Assembly (NCBI GenBank): GCA_963850525.1
Contig: CAWKLQ010000006.1
Location: forward strand, 70,253-134,252
Direction: 5' to 3'
Origin: JAEMQF01 sp963850525
GTDB lineage: Bacteria; Pseudomonadota; Gammaproteobacteria; Burkholderiales; Burkholderiaceae_C
DNA: 64,000 bases
Part shown: in pieces, positions 42,629 to 50,743 of the stretch
How the letters are laid out: each line of letters starts with the position of its first letter
Numbering within the stretch: position 1 is the stretch's first letter
The notes under the pieces: generated by a model
Told to the model about the DNA's origin: nothing
Database searches by the model: none
The model's input: only the letters and a program-made list of their open reading frames with translations
Translations under genes and position numbers: made by a program

Positions 42629-43600
42629 TTAACAAACCCCGAAGACTATCTTCAATTCGGCGAGCCAACGGCGATACGCCGTGGACAGGCGATCGGCAGC
42701 GCTGTGGACCTCGCCACCAGAGACCGGCAGCCGCTTCGGCGTCTGCGATTCGAGCACCGGCTGGTCTTGCTTGAAGATGAGGTCCTGGAAGGCACGCAAC
42801 TGCGCGTCGCTCGACTCGAAGTCGATCAGCGCCAGGCGAAACCAGACGCGGCTGCGCTCGGGCTCGATGGGGCAGACGAACAGCGCGATCGTGTCGCGCT
42901 GCGCGCCCGGCAAGGCAGCCGCCTTGCTCAGCACCGCCGTGTACGGCGCGGCAATCACGTACTCGTACTCGACCCACGCGCCTTCCTCTGCGGCACTGTG
43001 ACTGCGCGGCTGCCAGGCCATGCAGCGCGTCGCGCGCACGCCTGAAGCGCTTGTTTGCACGTCGTAAGCCGGCACCTCCGGGTGCGCGAGGTCACCGAGA
43101 ACACCTTCGTGGACAAAGCCGAAATGCGCCATGTCGAGAAAATTCTCGACGATGCGCGGCGCGCTCGTCGCCACATCGTAGGGGCCGACGAGCAGTTTGC
43201 GCAGGCCCGGGTTGGCCTCGGGTTCGAACTGCGGCGGCGCGGGGTGGCCTGTCGCGGCGAGCCGCACCCACAGCAAGTCATTCGCTTCGCACACCGCGTA
43301 GACGCGCGCGGCGTGCGATTGCGGTGGAGTGAACTGCGGTAGCGCCGGAATGTGATGGCACGCCCCGTCGGGCGCGAACTGCCAGCCGTGGTAGGCGCAC
43401 TGCAACCGACCTTCGCAAACTCGCCCGAGCGACAGGCGCGTGCCGCGGTGCGGGCAACGGTCGGCGAAGGCGCGCGCTGTGCCCTGTGCGTCGCGCCAGA
43501 GAACGAGGTCCTCGCCGAGCAAAGTCACTGCGAGCGGTGCAGCGCCGAGCTCCACGACATCAGCGACCGGGTGCCACCACTCGTGCTCGATCATTGGCAA
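42629..43600 (-). CDS. Rieske-type aromatic ring-hydroxylating oxygenase, alpha subunit
   Basis: A terminal oxygenase component of 323 residues. The Rieske [2Fe-2S] ligands are C49, H51, C68 and H71 (C-P-H-R-G and C-A-Y-H-G-W). The mononuclear iron site is the D-x2-H-x4-H pattern in N-F-L-D-M-A-H-F-G-F-V-H. Family members hydroxylate or demethylate aromatic or alicyclic compounds and accept electrons from a reductase. The gene 4 bases upstream encodes a ferredoxin-reductase-type flavoprotein that would supply them; no separate ferredoxin is seen. The substrate cannot be determined. Length and motifs resemble the vanillate demethylase/phenoxybenzoate dioxygenase branch. Confidence 0.88.
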   Translation of the reverse strand: MPMIEHEWWHPVADVVELGAAPLAVTLLGEDLVLWRDAQGTARAFADRCPHRGTRLSLGRVCEGRLQCAYHGWQFAPDGACHHIPALPQFTPPQSHAARVYAVCEANDLLWVRLAATGHPAPPQFEPEANPGLRKLLVGPYDVATSAPRIVENFLDMAHFGFVHEGVLGDLAHPEVPAYDVQTSASGVRATRCMAWQPRSHSAAEEGAWVEYEYVIAAPYTAVLSKAAALPGAQRDTIALFVCPIEPERSRVWFRLALIDFESSDAQLRAFQDLIFKQDQPVLESQTPKRLPVSGGEVHSAADRLSTAYRRWLAELKIVFGVC

Positions 43601-43604
43601 GGCG

Positions 43605-44834
43605 TCAAAGATGCGTTTTCAGCGCCACGGCCGGATCGCAAGCGACGCTGGGTTCAGGGCTGCGCCCGGCTTCGAGCAATTTGCGCGCGGCCATGTGGTC
43701 CAGCGGCGCGTTCGCGCTTTCCACGCAGACGAGTTGCAGGCCGACGTAGTGCAGGATGGAAAAACTCGCAGGCGTTGCGCCTGGGCGCCGGTGGCGCGCA
43801 CCCTGCAAAGGCATCAAGCCGACCATCTGCAAACGCATGCCGCCCTGCTCCGACCAGAACCACGGCAGCGCGCGGTACGGCTCGTCGCGACCGAGCAGCG
43901 TGGCCAGCGCGGTGCGCGCCTGGTCGCCCGCGTTCTGCACCGACTCGAGCCGCAGGCGCTTGCCGCCGCCATGCTCGGGGAAGTTCGCGCAGTCGCCGAT
44001 CGCAAGAATCTGCGGGTCCGACGTGCGCATGCACGCATCGACGCTCACACCGTTGTCGCATTCCAGCCCGGCGTCTTTGGCGAGCGCCTGCGCCGGCGCC
44101 GCGCCGACGCCGAGCACGAGCAATTCCACCGGCTCGGCTTGGCCGTCGACACTGAGCGCCGCGAGCCGTTCGCTTTCGATGACGAACTCGCCCACCGCCA
44201 CCCCCAGGCGAACGTCGATGCCGCTGGCACGATGCGTTTGCAGCACATGCTCGGCGAGTTCGCCGGACACCGAGCGCATCAGCAGGCGCGGCGCCGATTC
44301 GAGCACCGTCACCTGCTTGCCCAAGGTGCGCGCCGTCGCGGCGATTTCCAGGCCGATGAAACCGCCCCCCAGCACCGTGACGCGCTGCGCAGCCGCAAGC
44401 TGGCCGCGCAGCCGAATCGCGTCTTGCGCGCTGCGCAGCGCAGCGACGTTGCTCAGGGACGCAGGCAGCCCCGGCAGCGTGCGCGCGTGCGCGCCCGTGG
44501 CCAGCACGAGCCTGGCGAAGCCGACCTCGCCGCCGGAACGCAGGCGCAGCACACGGCGTTCGCGGTCGATGGCGACTGCCGGGTCGGCGCGGTGCAAGGT
44601 GATGCCTGCCTGGACGTACCAGTCTTCGGCGCGGTGCGCCTGCAGCGTTTCTTGCGCGCTCTTCAAGAACGATTTGGACAAGGGCGGGCGCTGGTAAGGC
44701 AACTCGGCCTCGTCGCACACCAGGTGCACGCGTGCGCCTTGGCTCGCCGCAGCCAGGCCGGTGCACAGGGCGGCTGCGGCGTGACCGCCGCCGACGATGA
44801 CGATCGTGCCGGTTTGTTGTTCTTGTTCAGTCAC
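43605..44834 (-). CDS. NAD(P)/FAD-dependent ferredoxin reductase-like protein
   Basis: A 409-residue flavoprotein of the putidaredoxin/rubredoxin-reductase type. The FAD motif G-G-G-H-A-A-A-A is at 15-22. The NAD(P) motif V-L-G-G-G-F-I-G-L-E-I is in the middle. The second FAD contact A-I-G-D-C-A-N-F-P sits before the C-terminal reductase domain. It is encoded just upstream of, and co-directional with, the Rieske oxygenase (4-base gap), so it is the probable electron donor for it. The oxygenase may need an external ferredoxin. Confidence 0.9.
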   Translation of the reverse strand: MTEQEQQTGTIVIVGGGHAAAALCTGLAAASQGARVHLVCDEAELPYQRPPLSKSFLKSAQETLQAHRAEDWYVQAGITLHRADPAVAIDRERRVLRLRSGGEVGFARLVLATGAHARTLPGLPASLSNVAALRSAQDAIRLRGQLAAAQRVTVLGGGFIGLEIAATARTLGKQVTVLESAPRLLMRSVSGELAEHVLQTHRASGIDVRLGVAVGEFVIESERLAALSVDGQAEPVELLVLGVGAAPAQALAKDAGLECDNGVSVDACMRTSDPQILAIGDCANFPEHGGGKRLRLESVQNAGDQARTALATLLGRDEPYRALPWFWSEQGGMRLQMVGLMPLQGARHRRPGATPASFSILHYVGLQLVCVESANAPLDHMAARKLLEAGRSPEPSVACDPAVALKTHL

Positions 44835-44953
44835 GTTCGACCCCCATCCGTGAATATGCTACTGCCGCGCCGGCAGTGCTCCGCTTCGGGACCCGGCGGC
44901 CCGCGCGCCGGCGCAGAACGGCGCAGAACGGCGCCGCAATGATGTGACGTCAC

Positions 44954-45469
44954 CTAGGATTTGGCGGCCGAATCCAAGGAAAACGTCACGCCGAACCGGC
45001 TACGCGGCTGCACGCCCAGCGCATCGACCACCTCGCAAACGCCGGCATCCGAAACAACCCAGATCTCGACCGCGCCGGCGGCCAGATAGGCGCGCGTTTT
45101 CATTTCCATCTCGGCGTCGGAATTCGAAGGCGAACGCACCTCGACGCAAATTTCAGGTGCGCGCGGCAGCGGCGTGGCGTCGCCGTGACGCGCCATGAAT
45201 TCCGGCGAAGCCCAGGCGACGTCGGGAACGCGCACCCCTTCTATTGTGGCGACCGGGCACTCCGTCATGACCGTGCCCGCCGGAAGTTGGCGTGCCAGTT
45301 CATACCCCACGGCAAACTGAAACCGCGCGTGTCTCGTGCTGGTCGGGCTCATCTCGATCGTCCCATACGCGTTGAGTTCGATCTTGTAGGGCAGGTCGTT
45401 CAGCCCCGGGTCGCTGCACAACTCGGCCCAGCGCAAGGCCAGCGCTTCGTGCGATGTGATTTGTCCCAT
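44954..45469 (-). CDS. Uma2 family (DUF820) putative endonuclease
   Basis: A 171-residue protein with a PD-(D/E)XK-type fold as known for Uma2. The strands R-V-P-D-V-A-W and I-C-V-E-V-R-S-P-S-N carry the conserved Asp and Glu, followed by E-M-K. The start at 45469 (M-G-Q-I-T-S-H-E-A-L-A-L-R-W) is taken because the 59 upstream in-frame residues are arginine-rich and unlike the family. Uma2 proteins are abundant in cyanobacteria and scattered elsewhere. Their role is not established, and nuclease activity is inferred from the fold. Confidence 0.8.
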   Translation of the reverse strand: MGQITSHEALALRWAELCSDPGLNDLPYKIELNAYGTIEMSPTSTRHARFQFAVGYELARQLPAGTVMTECPVATIEGVRVPDVAWASPEFMARHGDATPLPRAPEICVEVRSPSNSDAEMEMKTRAYLAAGAVEIWVVSDAGVCEVVDALGVQPRSRFGVTFSLDSAAKS

Positions 45470-45540
45470 GGCCAAGCCTCGCTGGAAGATCGGCCGAGTA
45501 TAAAACCCTGCCCTGGCGCGGCGCAGGCCGCGGCGCGCCC

Positions 45541-46236
45541 TCAGTCGAGGCGCAATTGCCGGGTCTTGGTGGCCAGGCGCAACCTGAGTTGCTGCGCCTT
45601 CAACGGCGCGACTTCGTCGCCGCCCTGGCCGGCGCGTTCGTACCATTGCAGCGCGAGCGCTTCGTCACGGCCGACGCCGTTGCCGTGCTCGTACATCGAC
45701 GCAATCAGGTACTGCGCACCCCAATGGCCAGCCTCGGCGGCGCGTTCGTACCACTGCGCGGCGACGTGATCGTCTTGCGGAACGCCGCCGCGGCCGAGCA
45801 GGTATTGCGTCGCCAGGTCGACTTGGGCGTCGACATGGCCGAGCATCGCCGCGGCGCGGAACATCTCGGTGGCTCGCGCCACGTCGTGCGGGAAGGCTGC
45901 GCTGCCGACGTCGTACTCCTTGCCCAGCGCGTAGATCGCGTGCGGGTAGCCTTGCGCAGCGGCTTGCTCGAGGAAGATCCGCGCGCCAAACAGGTTGGGC
46001 GTGCCGTCTTCGGTGGATTCGCCCGAGCGCATCATCATCGAGGCGCTGTACTGCGACGCCGTATCGCCGCCGATGGCACACGCGAGGAAGATGCGGAACG
46101 CGACCTTTGCCTGGCCCGACGCATAGTGGCGCGGACCCTGGGCGCAGAGTTCTTCGACACTCGTCTGCGCCAACGAACTGCCCACAATGGCACACAGCAC
46201 GAATGCCGTGACGAATTTCAGGCGACGACGGACCAT
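45541..46236 (-). CDS. Exported Sel1-repeat protein
   Basis: A 231-residue protein starting M-V-R-R-R-L-K-F-V-T with a signal peptide ending in S-L-A-Q near residue 24. At least four Sel1-like (TPR-related, about 36-residue) repeats follow. They are recognisable by the A-x-x-G-(Y/H/W)-x-x-A-x-Y-x-L/I pattern and by W-Y-E-R-A-A-E-A-G. Sel1 proteins serve as protein-protein scaffolds in the envelope; no partner is suggested by the neighbours. The ATG at 46236 is preferred because it leaves a normal signal peptide. Confidence 0.85.
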   Translation of the reverse strand: MVRRRLKFVTAFVLCAIVGSSLAQTSVEELCAQGPRHYASGQAKVAFRIFLACAIGGDTASQYSASMMMRSGESTEDGTPNLFGARIFLEQAAAQGYPHAIYALGKEYDVGSAAFPHDVARATEMFRAAAMLGHVDAQVDLATQYLLGRGGVPQDDHVAAQWYERAAEAGHWGAQYLIASMYEHGNGVGRDEALALQWYERAGQGGDEVAPLKAQQLRLRLATKTRQLRLD

Positions 46237-46371
46237 GGCGCACCTCCCGAGAGCCAGGCACATCGACCCAGCTTGAGCGACACCGGGAATAGCGGCGCAT
46301 TCGACGCGGTTCTTTAGCCCGTGGGGCGCTCAGTGGGAAGGAATGGGGAAAGAGACGCGAAAGTGGCCGCT

Positions 46372-46767
46372 TTACGGCGCGCTCTGCCGTTCATAGCTCA
46401 CGGTGAGGAGTTCCCAGACGTGGCCGTCGGGCTGATTCCAGTAGACGAGGCTGCCGCCGAATGCCGGGTTGACCTGGTAGTCGTCCGGACCGTGCGGCAA
46501 GCTGCGGAACGGAATGCCGGCGGACTTGATGCGCGCCAGGATCGCGTCGAACTCGTCTTGCTCGACTCTGAAGCAGTAGTGCTGAGGCGCAGTGGGCTGC
46601 GCCCATTGGTCGAAGTCGAGGGTCAGCGAGTCGTTCACGTAGACCGGGGAAAACGGGCCGAAGGCGCCCTGCTCGGCCCACGCCACGCCGAGCAGCTGCG
46701 CGAGCAACCGGGCCGCAGCAACCCGGTCGCTGGACGGTACGAGCAGGTGGTCAAGCTGGGCCGGCAT
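46372..46767 (-). CDS. VOC (glyoxalase/dioxygenase) family protein
   Basis: A 131-residue single-fold VOC protein. It begins Q-L-D-H-L-L-V, the first metal-ligand strand, and carries H-Y-C-F-R-V in the middle and V-W-E-L-L-T-V at the end, giving the usual His/His/Glu set. Some members are lyases, dioxygenases or resistance proteins; nothing here selects among them. Confidence 0.82.
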   Translation of the reverse strand: MPAQLDHLLVPSSDRVAAARLLAQLLGVAWAEQGAFGPFSPVYVNDSLTLDFDQWAQPTAPQHYCFRVEQDEFDAILARIKSAGIPFRSLPHGPDDYQVNPAFGGSLVYWNQPDGHVWELLTVSYERQSAP

Positions 46768-46829
46768 CGGGGGCAGCTTCCGTATACGCGCTCACCTGCC
46801 GGAAACCGGCCCCTCGGTCACGCCGCCGC

Positions 46830-47870
46830 TCAGCCCTTGCCGTGCTTGGCGATCAAGGCCTTGGCCGACTCCAGCAGCGCTGCGCCCTTGAAGCCGCGCT
46901 TGTCCATGTCAGCGACCCATTCGTCGTCGACGTGGCTCGACAGCTTGACGAACTCCGCCGTCTCGCCGGCCGAGAAAGCGTAGATCGTATTGCCGCGGTC
47001 CGATGCCGACTTGCGGCCATTCGGGTCGTTGCCTTGCTGCGTCTTGCCGAGCCACGCCGAGGTGGCCATTCCCGAATTGGCGTCGATGACCTTCTTCAAA
47101 TCCGGCGCGAGCGAGTCGTACTTGGCCTTGTTCATCGCCATCACGAAGGTCGTCGTGTAAAGCGCCGGGCTGTTCGCCGGGAACTCGCTGTGGAACTTGG
47201 TGAGTTCGTGCACTTTGACGGAGGGCACGACTTCCCAGGGGATCGCACAGGCTTCGATGGTGCCCTTGGACAGGGCATCGGGGATCTGCGGCAACGGCAT
47301 TCCCACCGGCGTGGCGCCGAGCGAGCCGAGCATCTTCGTGATCTGGCGCGTCGGGCCGCGAACTTTCATTCCCTTCAGATCGGCAGCGCTCTTGATCTGC
47401 TTCGTCGCCGAATGGAACATGCCGGGCCCGTGCACGTGCAGCGCGAGCACCTGCGTCTCCTTGAACTCGTCGGGGCAGTTCGTCTGGAAGTACTCCCAAT
47501 ACGCCTTGGACGTCGCCTCGGCGTTGTTCATGACGAAGGGCAACTCGAACACCTCGATGCGCGGGAAGCGCCCCGCAGTGTTGCCGGGCAGCGTCCAGGA
47601 CACGTCGACGACGCCGTCGCGCGCCTGATCGTAGAGCTGCACCGGCGTGCCGCCAAGTTGCATGGCAGGGTAGGCCTCGAACTTGATGCGCCCGCCGGAG
47701 TCCTTTTCCACCTTCTCCATCCACGGCTTGTGCATCGACAGCCAGACGTTGGACATCGGCGCCATGAAGGTGTGGAACTTGAGCGTGACGCTTTGCTGCG
47801 CCAGGCCGATGAGATGCGGGACTCCGAGCGCGGATGCGGCGGCGCCTTGCAGCAGGGAACGACGTTGCAT
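46830..47870 (-). CDS. TRAP transporter substrate-binding protein (DctP family)
   Basis: A periplasmic binding protein of 346 residues with a Tat-like leader (M-Q-R-R-S-L-L-Q-G-A-A-A-S-A-L-G). The family signatures are F-H-T-F-M-A-P at the mature start, K-S-A-A-D-L-K-G-M-K-V-R-G-P in the hinge, and G-T-P-V-G-M-P-L-P-Q-I-P-D-A-L-S-K-G near the carboxylate-binding arginine. DctP proteins deliver organic acids to DctQM. No DctQ or DctM gene is present in the window, so it is an orphan here. The substrate is not predictable. Confidence 0.9.
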   Translation of the reverse strand: MQRRSLLQGAAASALGVPHLIGLAQQSVTLKFHTFMAPMSNVWLSMHKPWMEKVEKDSGGRIKFEAYPAMQLGGTPVQLYDQARDGVVDVSWTLPGNTAGRFPRIEVFELPFVMNNAEATSKAYWEYFQTNCPDEFKETQVLALHVHGPGMFHSATKQIKSAADLKGMKVRGPTRQITKMLGSLGATPVGMPLPQIPDALSKGTIEACAIPWEVVPSVKVHELTKFHSEFPANSPALYTTTFVMAMNKAKYDSLAPDLKKVIDANSGMATSAWLGKTQQGNDPNGRKSASDRGNTIYAFSAGETAEFVKLSSHVDDEWVADMDKRGFKGAALLESAKALIAKHGKG

Positions 47871-48058
47871 TGAAGACTCTCCTTGGGAAACGTTGACGAG
47901 CAGGAACTTAACGGCCTGCAGGGTGCGCGGCGCCCCAGGTTTACCCTAGGAATACCTTCGTGCGACTGGTCACAATCGGTGCGGGCAGGCGCGCGCAGCC
48001 GCACCGCCCTCCCCGCAACCCGACGCCGCACGGGCGTCTGACTGGAGACACTCTCAGC

Positions 48059-48442
48059 ATGTTTTCGCACATCATGGTCGGCACCAACAACCTGGACAAA
48101 GCCAAGGCGTTCTACGACGCCCTGCTCGGTACGCTGGGCGTCCCGCCCGGCGTGGTCGACCGGCACCGCATCTTCTGGCGCACGCCCGCGGGCGTGTTCG
48201 CGGCGTCGCTGCCGATCAATGGGCAGCCCGCCGTGGTCGGCAACGGCAGCACTGTCGGCTTCGCCTGCACGTCGGCCGAGCAGGCGAACGCCTGGCATGC
48301 CGCCGGGCTGGCCCACGGCGGAACCACGTGCGAAGACCCTCCGGGCGTGCGTGAAGGTGGCACCACGCGCCTGTACCTGGCCTACCTGCGCGACCCCGAC
48401 GGGAACAAGCTCTGCGGGCTGTACCGCATGCCCCGGGCCTGA
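48059..48442 (+). CDS. VOC family protein
   Basis: A 127-residue VOC protein starting F-S-H-I-M-V-G-T-N-N-L-D-K-A-K-A-F-Y, the typical first strand with metal ligand. It ends A-Y-L-R-D-P-D-G-N-K-L-C. A basic or lyase function cannot be assigned. The ATG at 48059 is where homology begins; upstream in-frame codons are arginine-rich. It is divergent from the DctP gene. Confidence 0.85.
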   Translation: MFSHIMVGTNNLDKAKAFYDALLGTLGVPPGVVDRHRIFWRTPAGVFAASLPINGQPAVVGNGSTVGFACTSAEQANAWHAAGLAHGGTTCEDPPGVREGGTTRLYLAYLRDPDGNKLCGLYRMPRA

Positions 48443-48495
48443 GCGCCGGCTCTCCAGCAGCCGTGTCGCGAGCGCAGTGCGCGCCGCGTGCGGAC

Positions 48496-48732
48496 TCAGT
48501 CCACCTTGATCGCGTTGTCGCGTACGAACTTCCCACCTTGCTCGACGTCACGGCGGATGAGCTCCCGGAACTGGGCGACTGACTCGGTAGGCGCTTCGCC
48601 TTGCAGCTTGGCGAGCTGCTCGCGCACCTCGGGTGTGGCCGTGACCCGGGCAAGCTCACCCGCGAGCAACTCGACAATTCCTTTGGGCGTGTCGGCGCGG
48701 GCAACCAGCCCCGACCAGGTGCGCGACTGCAT
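48496..48732 (-). pseudogene. C-terminal fragment of a TctC/Bug-type binding protein
   Basis: Only the last 78 codons or so of a tripartite tricarboxylate transporter binding protein remain. The fragment reads R-T-W-S-G-L-V-A-R-A-D-T-P-K-G-I-V-E-L-L, then P-E-V-R-E-Q-L-A-K-L-Q-G, and ends V-R-D-N-A-I-K-V-D, all typical of that family's C-terminus. Full members are about 320 residues with a signal peptide, so three quarters is missing. Homology stops near 48740, where a second gene remnant begins on the other strand. Confidence 0.75.
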
Positions 48733-48736
48733 CGCC

Positions 48737-48877
48737 GGCAGTTTGCGCGAACCGCAGCAGTTGGCAGTGCTGGAGCAGCGCTATGCCGAGTGGGCGGCGA
48801 CGATGCCCGGCATTCCGGACGACGCCGCGTTCAAGCTCATTTACGGGCCGTCGACGATGGCGCTGGCTTCGGGCTGA
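48737..48877 (+). pseudogene. C-terminal fragment, probably of a sulfatase
   Basis: A 46-codon tail reading Q-Q-L-A-V-L-E-Q-R-Y-A-E-W-A-A-T-M-P-G-I-P-D-D-A and ending in a stop. The Y-x-x-W-x-x-x-M-P-x-I-P pattern resembles the end of arylsulfatase-type proteins. No upstream coding part exists. It abuts the binding-protein remnant. Assignment to the sulfatase family is tentative. From 48878 to 49000 nothing is seen. Confidence 0.4.
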
Positions 48878-49000
48878 AACGCGCCTTGTTGCCTGAGATG
48901 AAGGGGCAGGCGGCGCGGGCGGAGGGATGGCGCTGATGACTCCCCGCCTCGCGCCGAAGTCAGGCGCTCCGTTCCAACGCGGGCGCGCCGTGCTTGCGCA

Positions 49001-50530
49001 TCAGTGTTCGCTGCATTTGAAGCTGGAGGCAGCATTCGGGTCGCCGTGACCCTTGTAGCGCGCGTACCCCGGATACACGCACAGCGGACGTGACAACACC
49101 GTGGCGCCCGTCGCAGGATCGATCTTTCTCGCCTTGAGCGTTTCCGGCTCGCGGCCACGCGAGACCCAGCGATCCAGCGCACCCAGCAGGTCGGCCGAAT
49201 CGGCGCCCGGGCCGCCGGCGCAGTGGTTGACGCCTGGTGCGGTGTAGTAACGCACGAATTGGTCGGCGTTCGATTGACCGCCCATCGCCTGCACCACGCG
49301 CTCGTAGTACGCCGTCGTGGACTTGATCGACAGCGCCGAGTCGTTGCCGCCGTGCCAGAGGATCAGCTTGCCGCCGCCCGCCAGGAAGGGATGCAGGTTC
49401 GCATTTGTCGCGTCGTTCAGCGCCGACATGGCGGACAGCGCGCCGACGTTGCTGTCGAAGTCATAGGTCAACGAGTTCGCCGCCGGATTGCGTGCAAGAT
49501 AGTTCTTCACCGTCGTGTCCTGGAACAGGAACTGCAGCGAAAAACCGCCGAGTGCCGGCGTGCCTGTCGTCCAGAAGTCCCAGGCGCCGGGTTCGTCTTC
49601 ATTGCCGGTCAGCGGCCAGCCGGTGTTGCTGTAGGTGCCACCGGCAAACGCTACCGGGGAGGTCCACGACGAGACGACTTTCAGTTGCGCATCGGACAGG
49701 CAGGTGTTGCCGGTGTCGGCGCCTCCCGGGCAGCGCAGCGTCGCCGGGTCAAAGTGGCAGGCTGCGGGCTTGGACACGACGCCGTCAACCAAGCCGTCCA
49801 GGCCGTCGCATGCGGCACGCACCGCGCCCGCGAGCGCAGCGATCTTGGGCGTGCTGATGGCGCCACCCGGAGCGGCGAGCGCCTTCGCCGTGCGGTTGAA
49901 CGCGCCCATCAGGCCGATCCAGTTGTAGGCCGGTGCACGGGAGATCACGCCGTCGAACAGGTGGGGATGGCGCTGCACGTTGATCAGCGCTTCGCGGCCG
50001 CCGTTGGAACAGCCTTCGAAGTAGGCGCGGCGCGCCCGCTTGCCATAGTGCTCGCGCACGATTTCGGTGGCGGCGCCCATCACCGTCGGTACCGAGAGCG
50101 AGCCGAACAGCGCCGCGGCCTGCGGATCGTTCAATGCGAACGAAGCGTCAAGCCCGTTGGCCTGATGGCCGGAATCACTGCTCACCTGCGCGTAGCCGGC
50201 ATTCAATGCGGGTGCGTCGACCGGCGGAATCGAGCCGTTGTAGCCGCCACCACCTCCGTAGTGCAGCTTGTGGTTCCAGCGCAGTGGCAGCCGCAGCTCG
50301 AAGTTCAGCTTGGGCGCGATGCGCCCGACGACATTGCAGTGCGCGGCGAGCGTCGCGCTGGCAGGCACCACCATGGCTGCGGCAATCGTCGCACCCCCCA
50401 GGCTGCGACCGGCGAGCGCACCGCAGTCCCGGCCTCCGGTACGCCTTTCGGAATCGTCGTCGTCGGCCAGGACTGAGGCCGAAGCCAAGAATAGAACCGC
50501 CAACAGCGTGGCGCGTTTGTGGGTGATCAT
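49001..50530 (-). CDS. Tannase/feruloyl esterase family alpha/beta hydrolase
   Basis: An exported esterase of 509 residues. The signal peptide ends in V-L-A-D near residue 22. The nucleophile elbow is E-G-C-S-N-G-G-R (Ser), the acid lies in the H-G-G-N-D segment, and the His is in V-N-H-C-A-G-G, all as in the tannase family. Members hydrolyse tannic, feruloyl, chlorogenic or phthalate-type (MHET-like) esters; the substrate here is open. The ATG at 50530 has a GGAG ribosome site upstream. It is divergent from a Crp/Fnr regulator that may control it. Confidence 0.9.
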   Translation of the reverse strand: MITHKRATLLAVLFLASASVLADDDDSERRTGGRDCGALAGRSLGGATIAAAMVVPASATLAAHCNVVGRIAPKLNFELRLPLRWNHKLHYGGGGGYNGSIPPVDAPALNAGYAQVSSDSGHQANGLDASFALNDPQAAALFGSLSVPTVMGAATEIVREHYGKRARRAYFEGCSNGGREALINVQRHPHLFDGVISRAPAYNWIGLMGAFNRTAKALAAPGGAISTPKIAALAGAVRAACDGLDGLVDGVVSKPAACHFDPATLRCPGGADTGNTCLSDAQLKVVSSWTSPVAFAGGTYSNTGWPLTGNEDEPGAWDFWTTGTPALGGFSLQFLFQDTTVKNYLARNPAANSLTYDFDSNVGALSAMSALNDATNANLHPFLAGGGKLILWHGGNDSALSIKSTTAYYERVVQAMGGQSNADQFVRYYTAPGVNHCAGGPGADSADLLGALDRWVSRGREPETLKARKIDPATGATVLSRPLCVYPGYARYKGHGDPNAASSFKCSEH

Positions 50531-50626
50531 CGATTCGTCTCCTCGGTGGGTTGGGTCGCTCCTGGCTCCCGCGGTGGTGCCGCAACAGCGCCAGCCGGTG
50601 CCAAGCAAATTCTCGGCGTCCGTAGT

Positions 50627-50653
50627 CCTGTGTACTGTAAACCTGTGTACAGT
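50627..50653. promoter_or_regulatory. Direct repeats between esterase and Crp/Fnr regulator
   Basis: Two 12-base copies of CCTGTGTACWGT start at 50627 and 50642, 15 bases apart. Read another way, an ACTGT/ACAGT inverted pair overlaps them. The position between divergent genes suggests an operator or overlapping promoter element, but it does not match the classical Crp or Fnr half-sites. Confidence 0.4.
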
Positions 50654-50743
50654 TATCGCGACCTGACGCCTGGGTAAACCCGCAAGTAAGCCGCCGACGC
50701 CCCGGTTGAGACAGGCAACCTCCCTCCATTTTCGGAACCGGCG

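Noticed and set aside
43201..43220. GGTTCGAA-like stretch recalling a tRNA T-loop
   Set aside because: It is within the Rieske oxygenase gene, and no cloverleaf can be drawn around it.
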